From the NCBI GenBank assembly GCA_037833965.1, contig AP031355.1:12053501-12117500 (forward strand): a DNA stretch of 64,000 bases, written 5' to 3'. The translations under genes were made by a program, and so were the position numbers. This document shows, in pieces, positions 46,364 to 57,779 of the stretch; the stretch's first letter is position 1, and every line of letters starts with the position of its first letter. The notes beneath the pieces were generated by a model. The model worked only from the letters and a program-made list of their open reading frames with translations, searched no databases and was not told the DNA's origin. The stretch comes from Marchantia polymorpha subsp. ruderalis. Lineage: Eukaryota > Streptophyta > Marchantiopsida > Marchantiales > Marchantiaceae.

Positions 46364-49300
46364 ATGGAGTTGATGGGGTATGAGGGTCGCCGCAACATCA
46401 AGCCGGGGGACATATTTAGAGCCCATTTGGCCGCATCTGCGGGATCTGGCGCATCGGGAACTGAAGTTCCTGAAGTCGACGAAGTCCTTGCTGCGAGTGT
46501 AAGAATTGAACGAGGTAGGCGCAAGGCTTCTGCAGACCCAGAATGTGCTGCAGATGGAATGCTGCACGGTCATGAATCGTTTTTCTCTGGAGATTTGAGG
46601 GTACCTTATCACTGGGGAGTCAGTCTTCCAAGATTCTCCTCAAGGCACGTAGATTCTTCCAAGGTAATGGACTGAATTTGTCGGTCGACATTGATCAAAT
46701 TCTGGTCCCTTTAGCTTGACATCAGTCAACCACTACTGTAGCAAAGTTCTTGAATTGTAACTGGTAGTTTACACAAACGTAAATACCGATAAAGCGTGCG
46801 GAATGTAGTGAGTGTGTAAGTCAGCTGATCTAGGAGAATGACATTCTCAGCTGTTTGAACACACTTTCTTCTGAGAAATCTGAGGTTTTCGTGACTATTC
46901 AGGGAAATATGCATACGTTGCAGAGCGATGTAATGGACGCAATCCACAATGCCCTTTCTAAAGAGGCCCTTATCAAGAAGTTGGTCATGCCATTTAATGA
47001 CAACTGCTTTGACAGCAAGGTAGTCAATGTTCTCTGCAGCGGATGTTTTGTTGTCTCGCATCTTCGAAAGCATAACTACGAGGACAGCAAAAACTTTGTG
47101 AAATGGCAACTCTTTTCCTTGCAAATCTTCTATGGCAATTTTCTTTATTCTCTTCTCAGTCTGTCCGAAAGCTCTGAGACATGTAGAGAATGTGGAGTAG
47201 ACTATGAGAAGTAACTTCGTTTCACCGTTCAGAGCAGACTGGATCATGTTACGACTTCATACTAATGTGCGCATGCAGCATGCAGTCTCTCAATGGGAGT
47301 GGCAGAAAAATAGTGCCCTGTTAGAGCTTGAACATCGAAACCAACAACTTCAATCCCGACTAAATGATGTAAGGCCCAATTCGAGTATTGAACCGGTCGG
47401 ATTCTGTATTTAATAAGGATAAGCAGCCTGCTGAAGATCGCTGTATAATTATAATTGGGGAAGAAGATTTCGAGGTAGTGAAGAAGCATGTGTTTTATTT
47501 AGGCAGCCAACCAGGTTATGGAGGCACACACTCGAGCTGAATACGACAGGAAACTTCTAGAGGAAGCTCTTCAGAAAGGAAAAGAAGAACTCTACTTGAT
47601 TGGAAGAGCAGAGACCATGAGAACACGTCTCATTGAAAGAACACAAATCATTGCGAGAAGTCAGCTACTTTGCACATTTTTATTCTCCTGGTGGCGATAC
47701 ATCGAACTTTGCAGAAAGAAAAGGGTATGTAACATGTATCTAGGCCGAATGCCCCAATTTAAATTTCTCCAGAGCAGTGGAACGTTGGTGATCCTTAAGG
47801 AGACATTGGCAACTATCTGTATAATGATTATCGTTTCCCTCTCCTCTCGTTTCTCTCTGGCGAGAAATATTTTTTCCACCCGTTGAAACGAAAAGCGTCA
47901 AACTCTCGTGTGTTGGGTGCAAAGATCTATCCTTGTATATCTATGCTTGCAAAGAATTTTATACCTTGGATGTTTAGCACTCCTTCCAGGGAGCTCCAGA
48001 TGTTCCCTCCTTGACTGATGCTTTAACCAACATTCCAGTATCCAAACCACAAAGGATATATTTGATTAGTCGCCTGTTTGAGTGAACTCCGGTATATACA
48101 TGCTACCCATCGTCTTGACATCCCTTGAGTCCAACATAGCACAAGACGCTCTTGTACTTGCCCTGCAGACTCTTAAGAAAGCAGAAAGTTACTGGCAACG
48201 ACTTACGTTGATTCGAAGATTCGACCGATTTATAGCTGGATGTAAGCAAATCAGAAATAAGCAGCAACTCAGTTTTCAAGCAAGGCGTCATTGGTTTCGA
48301 AAGTGTTTTAAGGGTTGGTGGATGAGGAGTCAGTGGAAAGAGAAGCTGAAGAAAACAGGCAAACAGCTACTCGAACTTTGCACTTCATCCCGGTTGAGAA
48401 CTGGATTTCAAGGATGGCAGGAGTTTTCTAAGAGTTCTATTTATAAGAAACTACAGCTGAAAAGAGCCCGGAAGCTCAATGGACAGAAATCTTTGCAAAA
48501 ATCCTGGACACAGTGGAACATATGTGTCGAGGAAGCCAGAGACCAAATTGTTGGGTCAGGAGTTTTTTGCGTCAAGAAATTGGTTAGTACTTGTGTCAAG
48601 AAGTGGCGGACGGTAGTTCTTAGGAAGAAGAGACATATCCAGCAGATGACACTGGGCATTCAGCTCAGAGAATCGAAGGCACTGCTTGTTGGTTTTGAGA
48701 TCTGGCACAGGAAGATAAGGACAGTGCATGTTGTCAAGGATCGAATGGCCTATTTTGGGAAGCGCAGAAGAACAAGGTTGCTACAACTTTTACTAACCAA
48801 GTGGCATCAACATGTTCTTCGGACATGGTATTTGAGGACTATCGAAAAGCTGCTAGCAATGAAGGCGAAAATATGGTATCTAAGATGGGGTTTCTCACAG
48901 ATAAAGCATCGCTGGGTTATAGGGAACCTGGTTGAAGAAGGTCGATCCCAGCGAAGATTGCTGCTAAGGTACGACGTTACTATATTTACTGAACTTCATC
49001 CGGTATTTTGAGGCCCACAAGAACCACATTATTTGTGAAACTAATTTCCTTGATGTGTCGACAAGATTGCTGGAATCAGTCAAGAGCGCGCTTTGGCTCA
49101 CTGCTTCGATCTCTCTTTTGGACGAGAAGCTTGCTTTAACCACCCGATAAAGGTTGAAGTTCTATGCACAGGTCAGCCCTTTTCCATTACTGGAAATCTA
49201 CAGTGAAATTCTGGAAGGCTGCAAAAGAGAAAGTGGCTCAAGTTCAAAAGAGCACCGCACGGAGACGTTTGCAAAGATTCTTCTACCACTGGACTGTATA

Positions 49301-52300
49301 TGTTGCAGATAGAAGGTACAGGATGGAACGTTGTTGTTTTTCTGAATTCCGCGACATTGTCTTTTTGATATGGTCATGTAGTCATGATTCTAGTTGGTGG
49401 ATTATTGCCTGGGTTACCAAGAGCTGATCCAAATACCCACTGCAGTAGATGCTGAACAGCTGGACAATAAGCCTAGAATATGCTGACAATCTCTCCATCG
49501 GTCGATCTTCGTAGTAAGTAATTACTCGTGGATTCGTCAGTGGCCACACCTAATATAACCACGTCAAATTGATGAGTAACTCACGAAAGGAAATCACAGT
49601 CAGTAAAGGTATGCTGAGCAGGCTTCATTTGAAAAGCTGAGTGATAGTTATGATTGAGTATGTGTAGGAGGTCCTCTGCTGTACAAGAAGCTCACAAGCT
49701 AGAGGTCATGGTCAAGGTTTTGGAGATCGATCTGAAAGGAGCAGACCTCGTGCAACGTGAGATGGATAAGCTGGTGCTCGAACTAGAAAATGGAAGGAGG
49801 AAAATCATCAATTCTGCGGAGGCCGCTTTGGCAAGAAATCCTGTATGGACATCTGGCTTTCTCGATGGTCAGTTCCAAAACTTCTCAAACTCACGTCATC
49901 TCCAGCCTCGGGCTTCCGGTGTCATAAGAAATATCAAGGCTCGGTCGATCGCATCCGATTTTATGAAGATGAGCCTGGAGGGCTTAATCTTGCAATCGAG
50001 CTTGTGAAACTTGTTTTTGGAAATAAACATTAGCTAATTCTTTTTTCTTCTTCCACAACAACTCCTAACAATATATTATGCTTTGTTAACATTAGATTTA
50101 TATCACTATCACCACAAAGGTGTACTCCAAAACTGATCTAAAGGAGAATTGACTGTGTATACAAATACTGCATTCTGCAGTTCTGCTTCGATGGACAACT
50201 CCTCTATTGTCGTGGTTTCCTTCTGCTCGTGCTGGCCACACGGCAGTTTCTCTCCCGAAGAAGATTGGTTCAGAAATATGTTCTCGTCTTGTCGTGTTTG
50301 GAGGTTTTGACGGGGAAGAATATTTCAATGACGTTATCCTTTTCGAGACAGGTAACTATGTGATTACAAGATCTGAGGTTTGGCACCTGGACCTTATACA
50401 CAAATTGTCTTCTTCGTCAGACCTAGAAGCAAAAGTGACAGCCCTGTTATTGTAAAAGTTACTTTGTCTTCGCAAAGAGCATCAAAATGAAAGGATAAGA
50501 AACCCCAACTTCTCAAGTAAACTACTCCACGGATGTCCAATCTTCAAAAGAGAATGAATGATCGTGTCGCAATCATCAATCCTAGAATAACATAAGTTTA
50601 AGTTGGCAGTATTTGCATTCATATGGTCATCTTTCATATTCAAGTTTTTCACTAGTCATCTCTGCACATTTCTTTCCAAACATATCAAAGATATCAATTT
50701 TACTTTAAGGTTTCAGTTTGGCTAAGTCAAAATCCCAAGCATATGGTGTATATGCCATCATGTCTTTGTTAACCTGATCAAGAGTATTCAGCAACCGCCT
50801 GTTGGTCACTTTTAGTTAAACATCTCGTGTTCAAAAGAATGTACAATATCTTCAGGATAAAACTTCAATTAACCCTAGAGATTCAAAACCTCCTCGACCT
50901 CACAAGCGCATTCTCTATCATGCATAATGTAAATTTGCATCATCTTGTCAAGCTAATGTTACCATTGTGGGCCCGTAAGCTCCTGATTTTCTCAGTTCTG
51001 TTGCAAAAACTCATTACAGTAGTGCATGATGCTCATGTTGAATGTCATGGAATATCTATATCTTGCTACCACTTTGCTTTACTCATATACATAGTATAAG
51101 TTATTGACTAACTTGTACTATTTAGAATCAAGACTTTGTTGCTGAAGAATGAAAGAAACTGCTCCTATGTTAACAATTACGTCATAGGACAGGTCTAAGA
51201 TCACTCAAAATTTGAGGGGGCAGTTGGAGTTCTAACAATTAGCGTAGTAGCTTGATTACATAGGACAGCGAATAGTACATAATATTATTTGTCCTTATGT
51301 TCTGTGACTGGAACAGATGAAATGGTGTGGAAGACTGCTGCATCGTCAGCTGCAGAGGGATGTGTTGTACCTAGTCCTAGACAAACGCACACAGCTTGTC
51401 CGGTTGGAGATCAAAAGATGATAATATTCGGAGGATTCGATGGAACGAAAGATTTCTCAGACGTGTCTGTTCTAAATATCTCTGAAGATGGTCGTAAGTA
51501 CTAATACATTTCATCTATGATTCATCATGATATTTCAACTGCTGGTATTTCGTTGACCTCGTGAAATTGCATGAGATTTGAAACTCCTTAGTCGACCAGT
51601 TTCTATTTGAGAACGTCTTGATCTGGAAATCAGTGCATGAACTGAACCGAGGATGATATTGACACCGGCCGCTGAACATTCTCAAGTCTGAGACAGATGT
51701 TTCCTAACCCAACTTCCTTGAAGGGCTCTTCCTTCTATATATTTCTTACTTTCTGAATGGATGTGTTGCAGAGTCGTGTCAGTGGTCTCAACCTGCCAGC
51801 GTCCACGGTGCCAAACCAGGTCCTGTCTGTCAACACACCAGTTGTCTGTACGAGAATGGACCATATATGGTGGTTTTCGGGGGTTACAGATCGTCCGTAG
51901 GCCTGCTCAACGAACTGTGGTTTCTGGATGTCCATTGGATGTTGTGGAGCTCGCCAGAGTATTTTGGCACACCACCCGTTCCTCGTCGGGGTCATGGTGC
52001 AGCAATCATCGGAACCAAGATGTTCGTCTTTGGTGGCTTCAATGGATCAGAGAATTTGGCTGACCTCCACTTTCTAGATTTTGACTCGATGACATGGAAC
52101 AATGTCGAAGTTCAAGGAGAAGTTCCGTCTCCAAGAAGGCAGTTCGCGGTTGCTATTGTCGGTCAGCATTTTGTCTTGCACGGAGGATTCGATGGGCAAA
52201 AGTATCTTGGAGATGTCTTCAGTTTTCATACCATTCACAAGAGATGGAATAAGTGGCCGGAGAAAGAGACTCAGCTTTCACTGCAAGACATTGGTCAAGG

Positions 52301-53204
52301 AGGGGAGGCACACGGACGGTCCATGCATACTATGGTGGAATCCGGGCAACGTCTTGTGATTTTTGGGGGAGTGCATGAATGGGGAGCATTGCAAGACATT
52401 CTTTTCATAGAGAATGCATCAGGTGAAATGAACGAAACCTCAAGTCTACATAGATAATGCATGCTTGTCACTAGGCATCAATTGGCAAAAGGCGTGTGAA
52501 AATTGCAGCGGTGAGTTCATTTTCGTTCAGATACATCCAGTCACGGTTCAGTGGAAGCGATCTATGACTGCGGCTTTACTGACAAGTTGCGCGGTTTTAC
52601 AGCTATTGAAGGATTGCATCTGCAGAAAAGCTTACTAGAAGAGCTGGAGAAGGCCAAAATGCTGCATGTAAAAATGGCTGAATGTGAAGATGCTGTGAGG
52701 ACGAAAAATAGAGAATTGATCAAATCTCAAGAAGATATAGAAGAGTTGCGTACCACTTTGAAGGTGCTTGAAACAAAACATCCTCCCCTCTTTTTCAATG
52801 AAGTGAATTGGCTCTCGACAGTGCTAATTCCTAGGTTTTTTACCATGATAGGTGGAATCAGATAAAAGGAAGAAAGCAGTGCAAGGGCATCATGTCTTGT
52901 CCAAGAAGCTTCAAAAAGCTCGCAACACTTCGGATTATTTATCTCAAAAATACAAGAGGTGCGGATCTCACACCTTTCCTCGATGTTCGTCAAGAAACCT
53001 CCTCATCCTGTAAACATTTTGAGTTTCTATGCTGAACGAGACTGGTATGAGGTGGCCCTTAATGTTAGTATAGGCCTCTCCGTTTAAGGTATCTGTCTAG
53101 CACTTTCTGACTTCACTATATGCAGGCTGAGAAAGGAAACGGAACAATGGCGGAAGCAGTCTACAATGCATGTGGGTACCCTTCAGCAGGCTTCTGAAAC
53201 ATAG
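46364..53204 (+). CDS. SFI1-repeat / kelch-propeller / coiled-coil fusion protein
   Basis: Thirteen exons: 46364-46663, 46903-47019, 47279-47368, 47503-47724, 48169-48968, 49172-49315, 49668-49867, 50181-50351, 51317-51493, 51772-52422, 52531-52763, 52852-52958 and 53126-53204. Every junction is GT-AG and in phase, giving 1096 residues. Residues about 140-560 carry SFI1-type repeats, with tryptophans in basic helices every 25-35 residues (FKGWWMRSQWKEKL, FQGWQEFSK, WTQWNICVEE, FEIWHRKIR, FFYHWTVYV). SFI1 helices bind centrin. A short coiled coil (about 565-610) follows, then six kelch blades (about 630-950) with motifs VVFGGFDGEEY, IIFGGFDGTKD, VVFGGY, FVFGGFNGSEN, VLHGGFDGQKY and VIFGGV. The end (about 965-1096) is a second coiled coil. 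The kelch part has no ATG and has an in-frame stop just before its first exon, so it must be spliced from the SFI1 part. A centrosome or basal-body role is inferred; no family name recognised. Confidence 0.82.
50022..50027 (+). promoter_or_regulatory. AATAAA polyadenylation signal inside intron 7 of the SFI1-kelch gene
   Basis: If the exon 7 donor at 49868 is not used, the frame continues 46 codons to a TGA at 50005-50007 and this AATAAA follows 14 nt later. That would yield an SFI1-only protein without the kelch part. Confidence 0.4.
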
Positions 53205-54019
53205 TCAGACTTTTACGGACATTAAATATTGTATTGTAAGTCAGTAAAAATAACATTTAGTCCTAGAAGACTTGTCTTACTTTTGCAGAGGTAAACGCTT
53301 GAAATACTTGAGCTGCTCTCGATTCATACAATGAGTTTCATGTTATACTGTTGGCCATAGTACGTCTCACGCAGATGCCATCAAGGTCCTCCAGTACGCA
53401 TGTTTTGCAACGAAGCCGATTTTGAAAAGGGGGAGAATTTATTTTTATATCGGTTTGAAACACATGATCTTTCTGATCATGTCTTGAACAGGTTGAATCC
53501 CCTCAAAGTTTCATACTTCATGGACTTTAAGGAGTGATATTACCTCATAACATCAAGAGAAACGGAAAGTCGCATCGGAGGTGCATGAGAGTCGTATTAT
53601 GACCAGAATCGAATGAAAGTCTCGTCGACGTAGAAGCCTTGGTTGAAGAGTATTCATATTAAAAACCGAAATCACTCAGATCTCATACAGTTTTGACCGT
53701 TACTGTGGGTTTCGTTTTTCATGTGTATTCAACGTGCGTTTCCCAATTCTTTTCCTTCGCTGCCAGTTTGTGACATTCAGCTTCAATTTCCACGTGCATC
53801 GCTTTTGCCAGCCGTCTCAACTCCCTTACCGTTTTTCGGGCGTTTACTTTTCTCTCATCCCACTATGATGCAGGTGATAAGAGGAATTCTGGAAATCATG
53901 CCAACGATTATCTCATGACTTTCTACTGCACCTTGTCAGCATACCATAACCAAACCATGAACCTTGATAATCGGTACCAGAGTTGTCCATCTGAGATTCG
54001 AGTGAAGCAGTGAAAGGAT
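53205..54019. other. 3' flank of the SFI1-kelch gene
   Basis: Presumed 3' UTR followed by spacer. A short open frame at 53721-53918 has no recognisable sequence. Nothing else supported. Confidence 0.5.
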
Positions 54020-54388
54020 ATGGCCCCGCGACTTGCTGCGTGGATGAAGAAGAAAGTAACATCTTCAGAACTCGTTCGAGAGTGCGGACACGCCCAACTT
54101 TCCAATAAAAGCGCTTTCCTGAGTAAGTGCTCGTGTGGAGTGGCCATGAGATTTTCTGAGGTATTCGGTTACATCCCTCACACAGTCATGATATCAGAGG
54201 TCTTCAGGACTGAAATGAAGCTGAAACCCAGCCCTGCTGCACTTTCCTGTCTTGGTGTAACAGAAAAAGTTGACGAGCCACCAGTGGAACTTTATTCACC
54301 CACCAAGGCACCAGAGTCACCGAAGAGGAAAGTACATGTCGAGGCAATGAATGCTCTGATCCATCTAAGCGAAAATTCTCCTACCTAA
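54020..54388 (+). CDS. Uncharacterised 122-residue protein
   Basis: An ATG-started frame (MAPRLAAWMKKKVTSSEL) of 122 codons ends at 54388, overlapping the 3' end of TRM13 on the other strand by 24 nt. It has four cysteines in the N-terminal half (ECGH, then CSCG), a short proline-rich segment (ELYSPTKAPESPKRK) and no signal or membrane segment. No family recognised. It could be the last exon of a longer plus-strand gene or a chance frame; length and the SP-rich end favour a real coding exon slightly. Confidence 0.35.
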   Translation: MAPRLAAWMKKKVTSSELVRECGHAQLSNKSAFLSKCSCGVAMRFSEVFGYIPHTVMISEVFRTEMKLKPSPAALSCLGVTEKVDEPPVELYSPTKAPESPKRKVHVEAMNALIHLSENSPT

Positions 54389-56146
54389 AAGTAATTTGTT
54401 CTCAGGGGAGACCGTTGCCGAGATATATTTAACAATCTTCGCACTCATTCCATGCCGTCTGAGAAACAGAAGCCTCCCAAAATCGATCAAATGTTTGCAC
54501 TTTCTTCCCAGTTCTGCTCTCGCGCCATCCTCCATGGCATCCATGACTTCTGACAAGCGCGGTGCAAAGATTTGTGCCCCAGGGGATGTCCCATCTGGTA
54601 CTACTCTATGGTCTGGAATTTTCTGCGCTTCCGGAATCTCGACTTCAGCATGATCCCCGCTCTCGTTCACAGCCCAACTTGTCAACCACGTGATCATGTT
54701 AAAGTCGGCTTCAGAAAATCCAATTTCTCGGAAATACGGTTTGTTGACATAAGACCTCCACTGGCAGAGGTGATGACAACATGTAGCGATCCCCACGCCC
54801 TCCAGGACGGGACTCGAATCGAGTCCCGTCGGATCCGAGCTGCCGGCCTCATTCAGGCAGCACCGCAATGTCAAATCCGTGGCTGGCCCGCAGAGATGCT
54901 TGCTCACAGCGACGTAGCGCCGCCCTTGCAAGGCTGGGACGCCTCGCACCGAGAGGTCTTCGATGTCGGTCCTCAGCCGCTCCACGGAAACTCCCGTCAG
55001 CTGTCGCAGCGTCCGGTCCGCTTTATACTTGTAGGCCTTGCGTTCTACCAGCACCACCGACGACACTCCGTAGCTGTCGCACAGCATATGGGACAGATAC
55101 CCCCTTCCGGCCCCGAATTCCACGAACGCTCGACTCTCGCAATCTCCCCCTGCCTTCGATGAATCGGAGTCGTCGTTGGCGTCCCCGGCCCCGTCCCGCT
55201 TCAGAAGCCCGAATGCCTCGAAGTTCCCCAGCATCGACGCCTGCTGCGAGACGTGCTTTTCCTTGAAGGGTAATCTCTTGTCACGGTTCCGATCCCACCA
55301 TTGCAGACACTGCGGTGGCTGGAGAAAGCTCTCCTCGACGGTCTCCGAGCGGCTCGCTTCATGCGCGGACTCGATGCGTCGGACCAGCTCCAGAAACTGG
55401 CGCTCGGATAGCGCCGTAATCGCGGACCGCTTTGCGGCAGAGCTCAGAAATTCGACTCGTTGCTCGGTTTTGCCGCATGCTCCGTTCTCTCGGGGAGGAT
55501 CCGCGGGAGGGATCTCGGCGGGAGGGATCTCGGCGGCTGCGCGCGATTCTTCGGAGCAATCGTGGTCGTCTCGCGAGGCTCGCCCATCTTCCTCACCGTC
55601 GCTGCCGGCGTTGATGCCCTTGCAGTAGTAGGGCTGCTCCTCGGAGAACTTCATGTGCTTGGTCGCCTGGCATCTTTTGACGTGCGCTGCCACATCGTTG
55701 TGCAAGACGGTGTGCGAAGGATCGACGGGGCACGGAACCCTCTTCTCTCCCGCCGCGGGGTCGTGGTTCCCGCAGAAGGGCGAAGTGGCCAGAGCACTAC
55801 TGCCGCAGAACCGGCGCTTGGATGGCAACCACATTCCACATCGCTTGATGTCTTCGGCTTCCCTGCGTTCCACGGCTCTTCTCCTCCTCCAGCTTTTCCT
55901 GCTTCCACACGAGCTTCTTGCATTGCCGCTCGTGTCGGCCCCTCGCTCCTCGCCATCCTCCTGCACCACCGCAGCGCCCGTAGCCTTCGACTCGTCGCTG
56001 CTCCCATCCTTCCTGCTGTCGACACTGCGAGTGTCCTCCATGGCTCCGCTCGTCTCCATCCTCATCCCCATCACATTTCCATTCCCACGGCTTCGACACC
56101 GGCTGATCGCTCCGCGCAAGATTTGCAGACCATTCCGTTGTATCAT
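54365..56146 (-). CDS. TRM13: TRM13, tRNA 2'-O-methyltransferase (position 4)
   Basis: An intronless frame of 593 residues. After a low-complexity N-terminus come the family's two small zinc modules: a CCCH motif starting CGMWLPSKRRFC (about residues 103-127) and a CHHC (U11-48K-like) finger VPCPVDPSHTVLHNDVAAHV plus KRC (about 137-159). The C-terminal half is the TRM13 methyltransferase: FVEFGAGRGYLSHML (SAM loop), VSKHLCGPATDLTLRC and IATCCHHLCQWRSYV. TRM13 methylates the 2'-OH of residue 4 in the acceptor stem of certain tRNAs. The middle region (residues about 190-240) is acidic and has a short duplicated AEIPPAEIPPADPP stretch. GC content is higher than its neighbours. The start may be this ATG or one 26-29 codons later (MGMRMETSG). 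Confidence 0.92.
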   Translation of the reverse strand: MIQRNGLQILRGAISRCRSRGNGNVMGMRMETSGAMEDTRSVDSRKDGSSDESKATGAAVVQEDGEERGADTSGNARSSCGSRKSWRRRRAVERREAEDIKRCGMWLPSKRRFCGSSALATSPFCGNHDPAAGEKRVPCPVDPSHTVLHNDVAAHVKRCQATKHMKFSEEQPYYCKGINAGSDGEEDGRASRDDHDCSEESRAAAEIPPAEIPPADPPRENGACGKTEQRVEFLSSAAKRSAITALSERQFLELVRRIESAHEASRSETVEESFLQPPQCLQWWDRNRDKRLPFKEKHVSQQASMLGNFEAFGLLKRDGAGDANDDSDSSKAGGDCESRAFVEFGAGRGYLSHMLCDSYGVSSVVLVERKAYKYKADRTLRQLTGVSVERLRTDIEDLSVRGVPALQGRRYVAVSKHLCGPATDLTLRCCLNEAGSSDPTGLDSSPVLEGVGIATCCHHLCQWRSYVNKPYFREIGFSEADFNMITWLTSWAVNESGDHAEVEIPEAQKIPDHRVVPDGTSPGAQIFAPRLSEVMDAMEDGARAELGRKCKHLIDFGRLLFLRRHGMSAKIVKYISATVSPENKLLLGRRIFA

Positions 56147-57438
56147 TTGCTCCCTCGGCTCATCCTTTCACGACTTGACGCTCGATCCCACATTTACTCC
56201 TCTCGATCCTTCTTCCCAGTCTCCATCTCTAGGGTTGAGGGTTTAAGGTTGGCGTTCTATTCATCGCGAGGTTCGACGAAGACTCGATTCCAGAAACGAG
56301 GAAATATGTGTAACTGTCTGACTGTGTAGACACGATTACGTTCGCCCAAAATCCCTCAGCACATGGATCTCAAATGTTCCGGCGACCGACAGCACAATAC
56401 GAGAAGTGGATAGTGCATGACCGACAGACATTCTCGGCCTTCGATCGAAACTATTACTCACTAAAATCTTTATCTATTACTCCCTTGTGAATCAACTCTT
56501 ACAAATTACACTGAATATTGCTCCTATTTATAATGTAGGAGATATTGTGTTGAATTTGTAAATAGGAGCTCCTATCTAATATATCAAGCGACAAATTCAG
56601 CAAGAAAAAAAAATTTCTCATTGTTAAGCAAGATTTCTATACATTGTTTAAGTATCAATTTATGCATTTCCATATTATACATATCAATTAGAAATTAATT
56701 TAAACTGAAAAATCGTGTTTCTAAATTCTTATATTTGTTTGTTGTTACTGATAACTTTATCAATTATGAAAAATTGGGTTTAGTGAATGTAAACTATATT
56801 AAATTCATCTTATTTTTTTATTATCATCTCAAAGAAATATATAAAGCATAATTATTTTTAAAAGATGAATTTATGATAAAAAAAATGTACTATTTTTGTT
56901 ACTTTTATCCCAAAAAAATAAACAAATTAGGTAGATTATACATATTTCTCCAAAAAATTAATAAATTAAGTCAAAACTACAGATAATGTTTATTTTTACA
57001 GTCTATGATATAAAATTTGACAAGATTGATTGATTAAAATGAAAGAAAGCACCATTTGTAAAATACAATTATATTTTAAAAATAAAAGTATCAATAAATA
57101 TTTTTTAAAATTTATAAATAGAGAATTTATTTCTTACTAAAAAAGAAAAAAATTAAATAAATATAAATAGGTACTCATATTGAAGTACAAAAAAGTCTGT
57201 TTGCAAAAGGTAATCCGATAATAGACTCATTAAGACATTGAAGATTAAACAAATTTCTTACATGAAGATTTTACATATAAAAAACAAGTACTCTCACATT
57301 TAATATTATAAAAAAAGTTGTATATATATTTTAATATTATGATAATTAAAATCAATTGATTTGGAAAATAGATTTGATAGTGAACATACATTTCTTTTGA
57401 TACATTTGATCTTAGTGCATACATAACCATAATAATTA

Positions 57439-57469
<31 letters not shown>

Positions 57470-57741
57470 TTAGGGAGTGGCTAGTTATCACTCACTTAGG
57501 GCTAATAAACCCTCGCTCTACTATAAGCAGTTCTCTTATTGGTTGATGCAGGGTAGTAGGTATGTAGTAGCAACCATAGGGTGTTCAATAGGGCTCCGAT
57601 CGGGTTCGGATAGAACCCGAAAACCCGAGTTCGAGTTGGGTACGGGTCTGGTTAGGGTCGAGCCCTGTACTCGACCCGAAATCTAAAGGGTCCGTCGTCG
57701 GGTGGTGGCGGCTGTAGACCCAAACCCTAGTAAGTATAGGG
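56147..57741. other. TRM13 upstream region and AT-rich tract
   Basis: The first 200 bp hold the TRM13 promoter with a telo-box-like motif at 56229-56244. About 56450-57470 is very AT-rich with no coding frame and ends in an (AT)n microsatellite at 57439-57463. 57470-57741 has normal composition and may already belong to the mobile element downstream. Confidence 0.55.
56229..56244 (-). promoter_or_regulatory. Telo-box-like motif upstream of TRM13
   Basis: The minus strand reads AAACCCTCAACCCTAG, one insertion away from the plant telo-box repeat, about 85 bp above the TRM13 ATG. The position fits a core promoter or leader element of a translation-linked gene. Confidence 0.45.
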
Positions 57742-57779
57742 TATATAAAGAGCGGGGGAGTACGTCACTGTGCACACAC

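Noticed and set aside
55460..56329. 289-codon plus-strand frame over TRM13
   Set aside because: Antisense to the zinc-finger and N-terminal coding part of TRM13. It is open only because the region is GC-rich.
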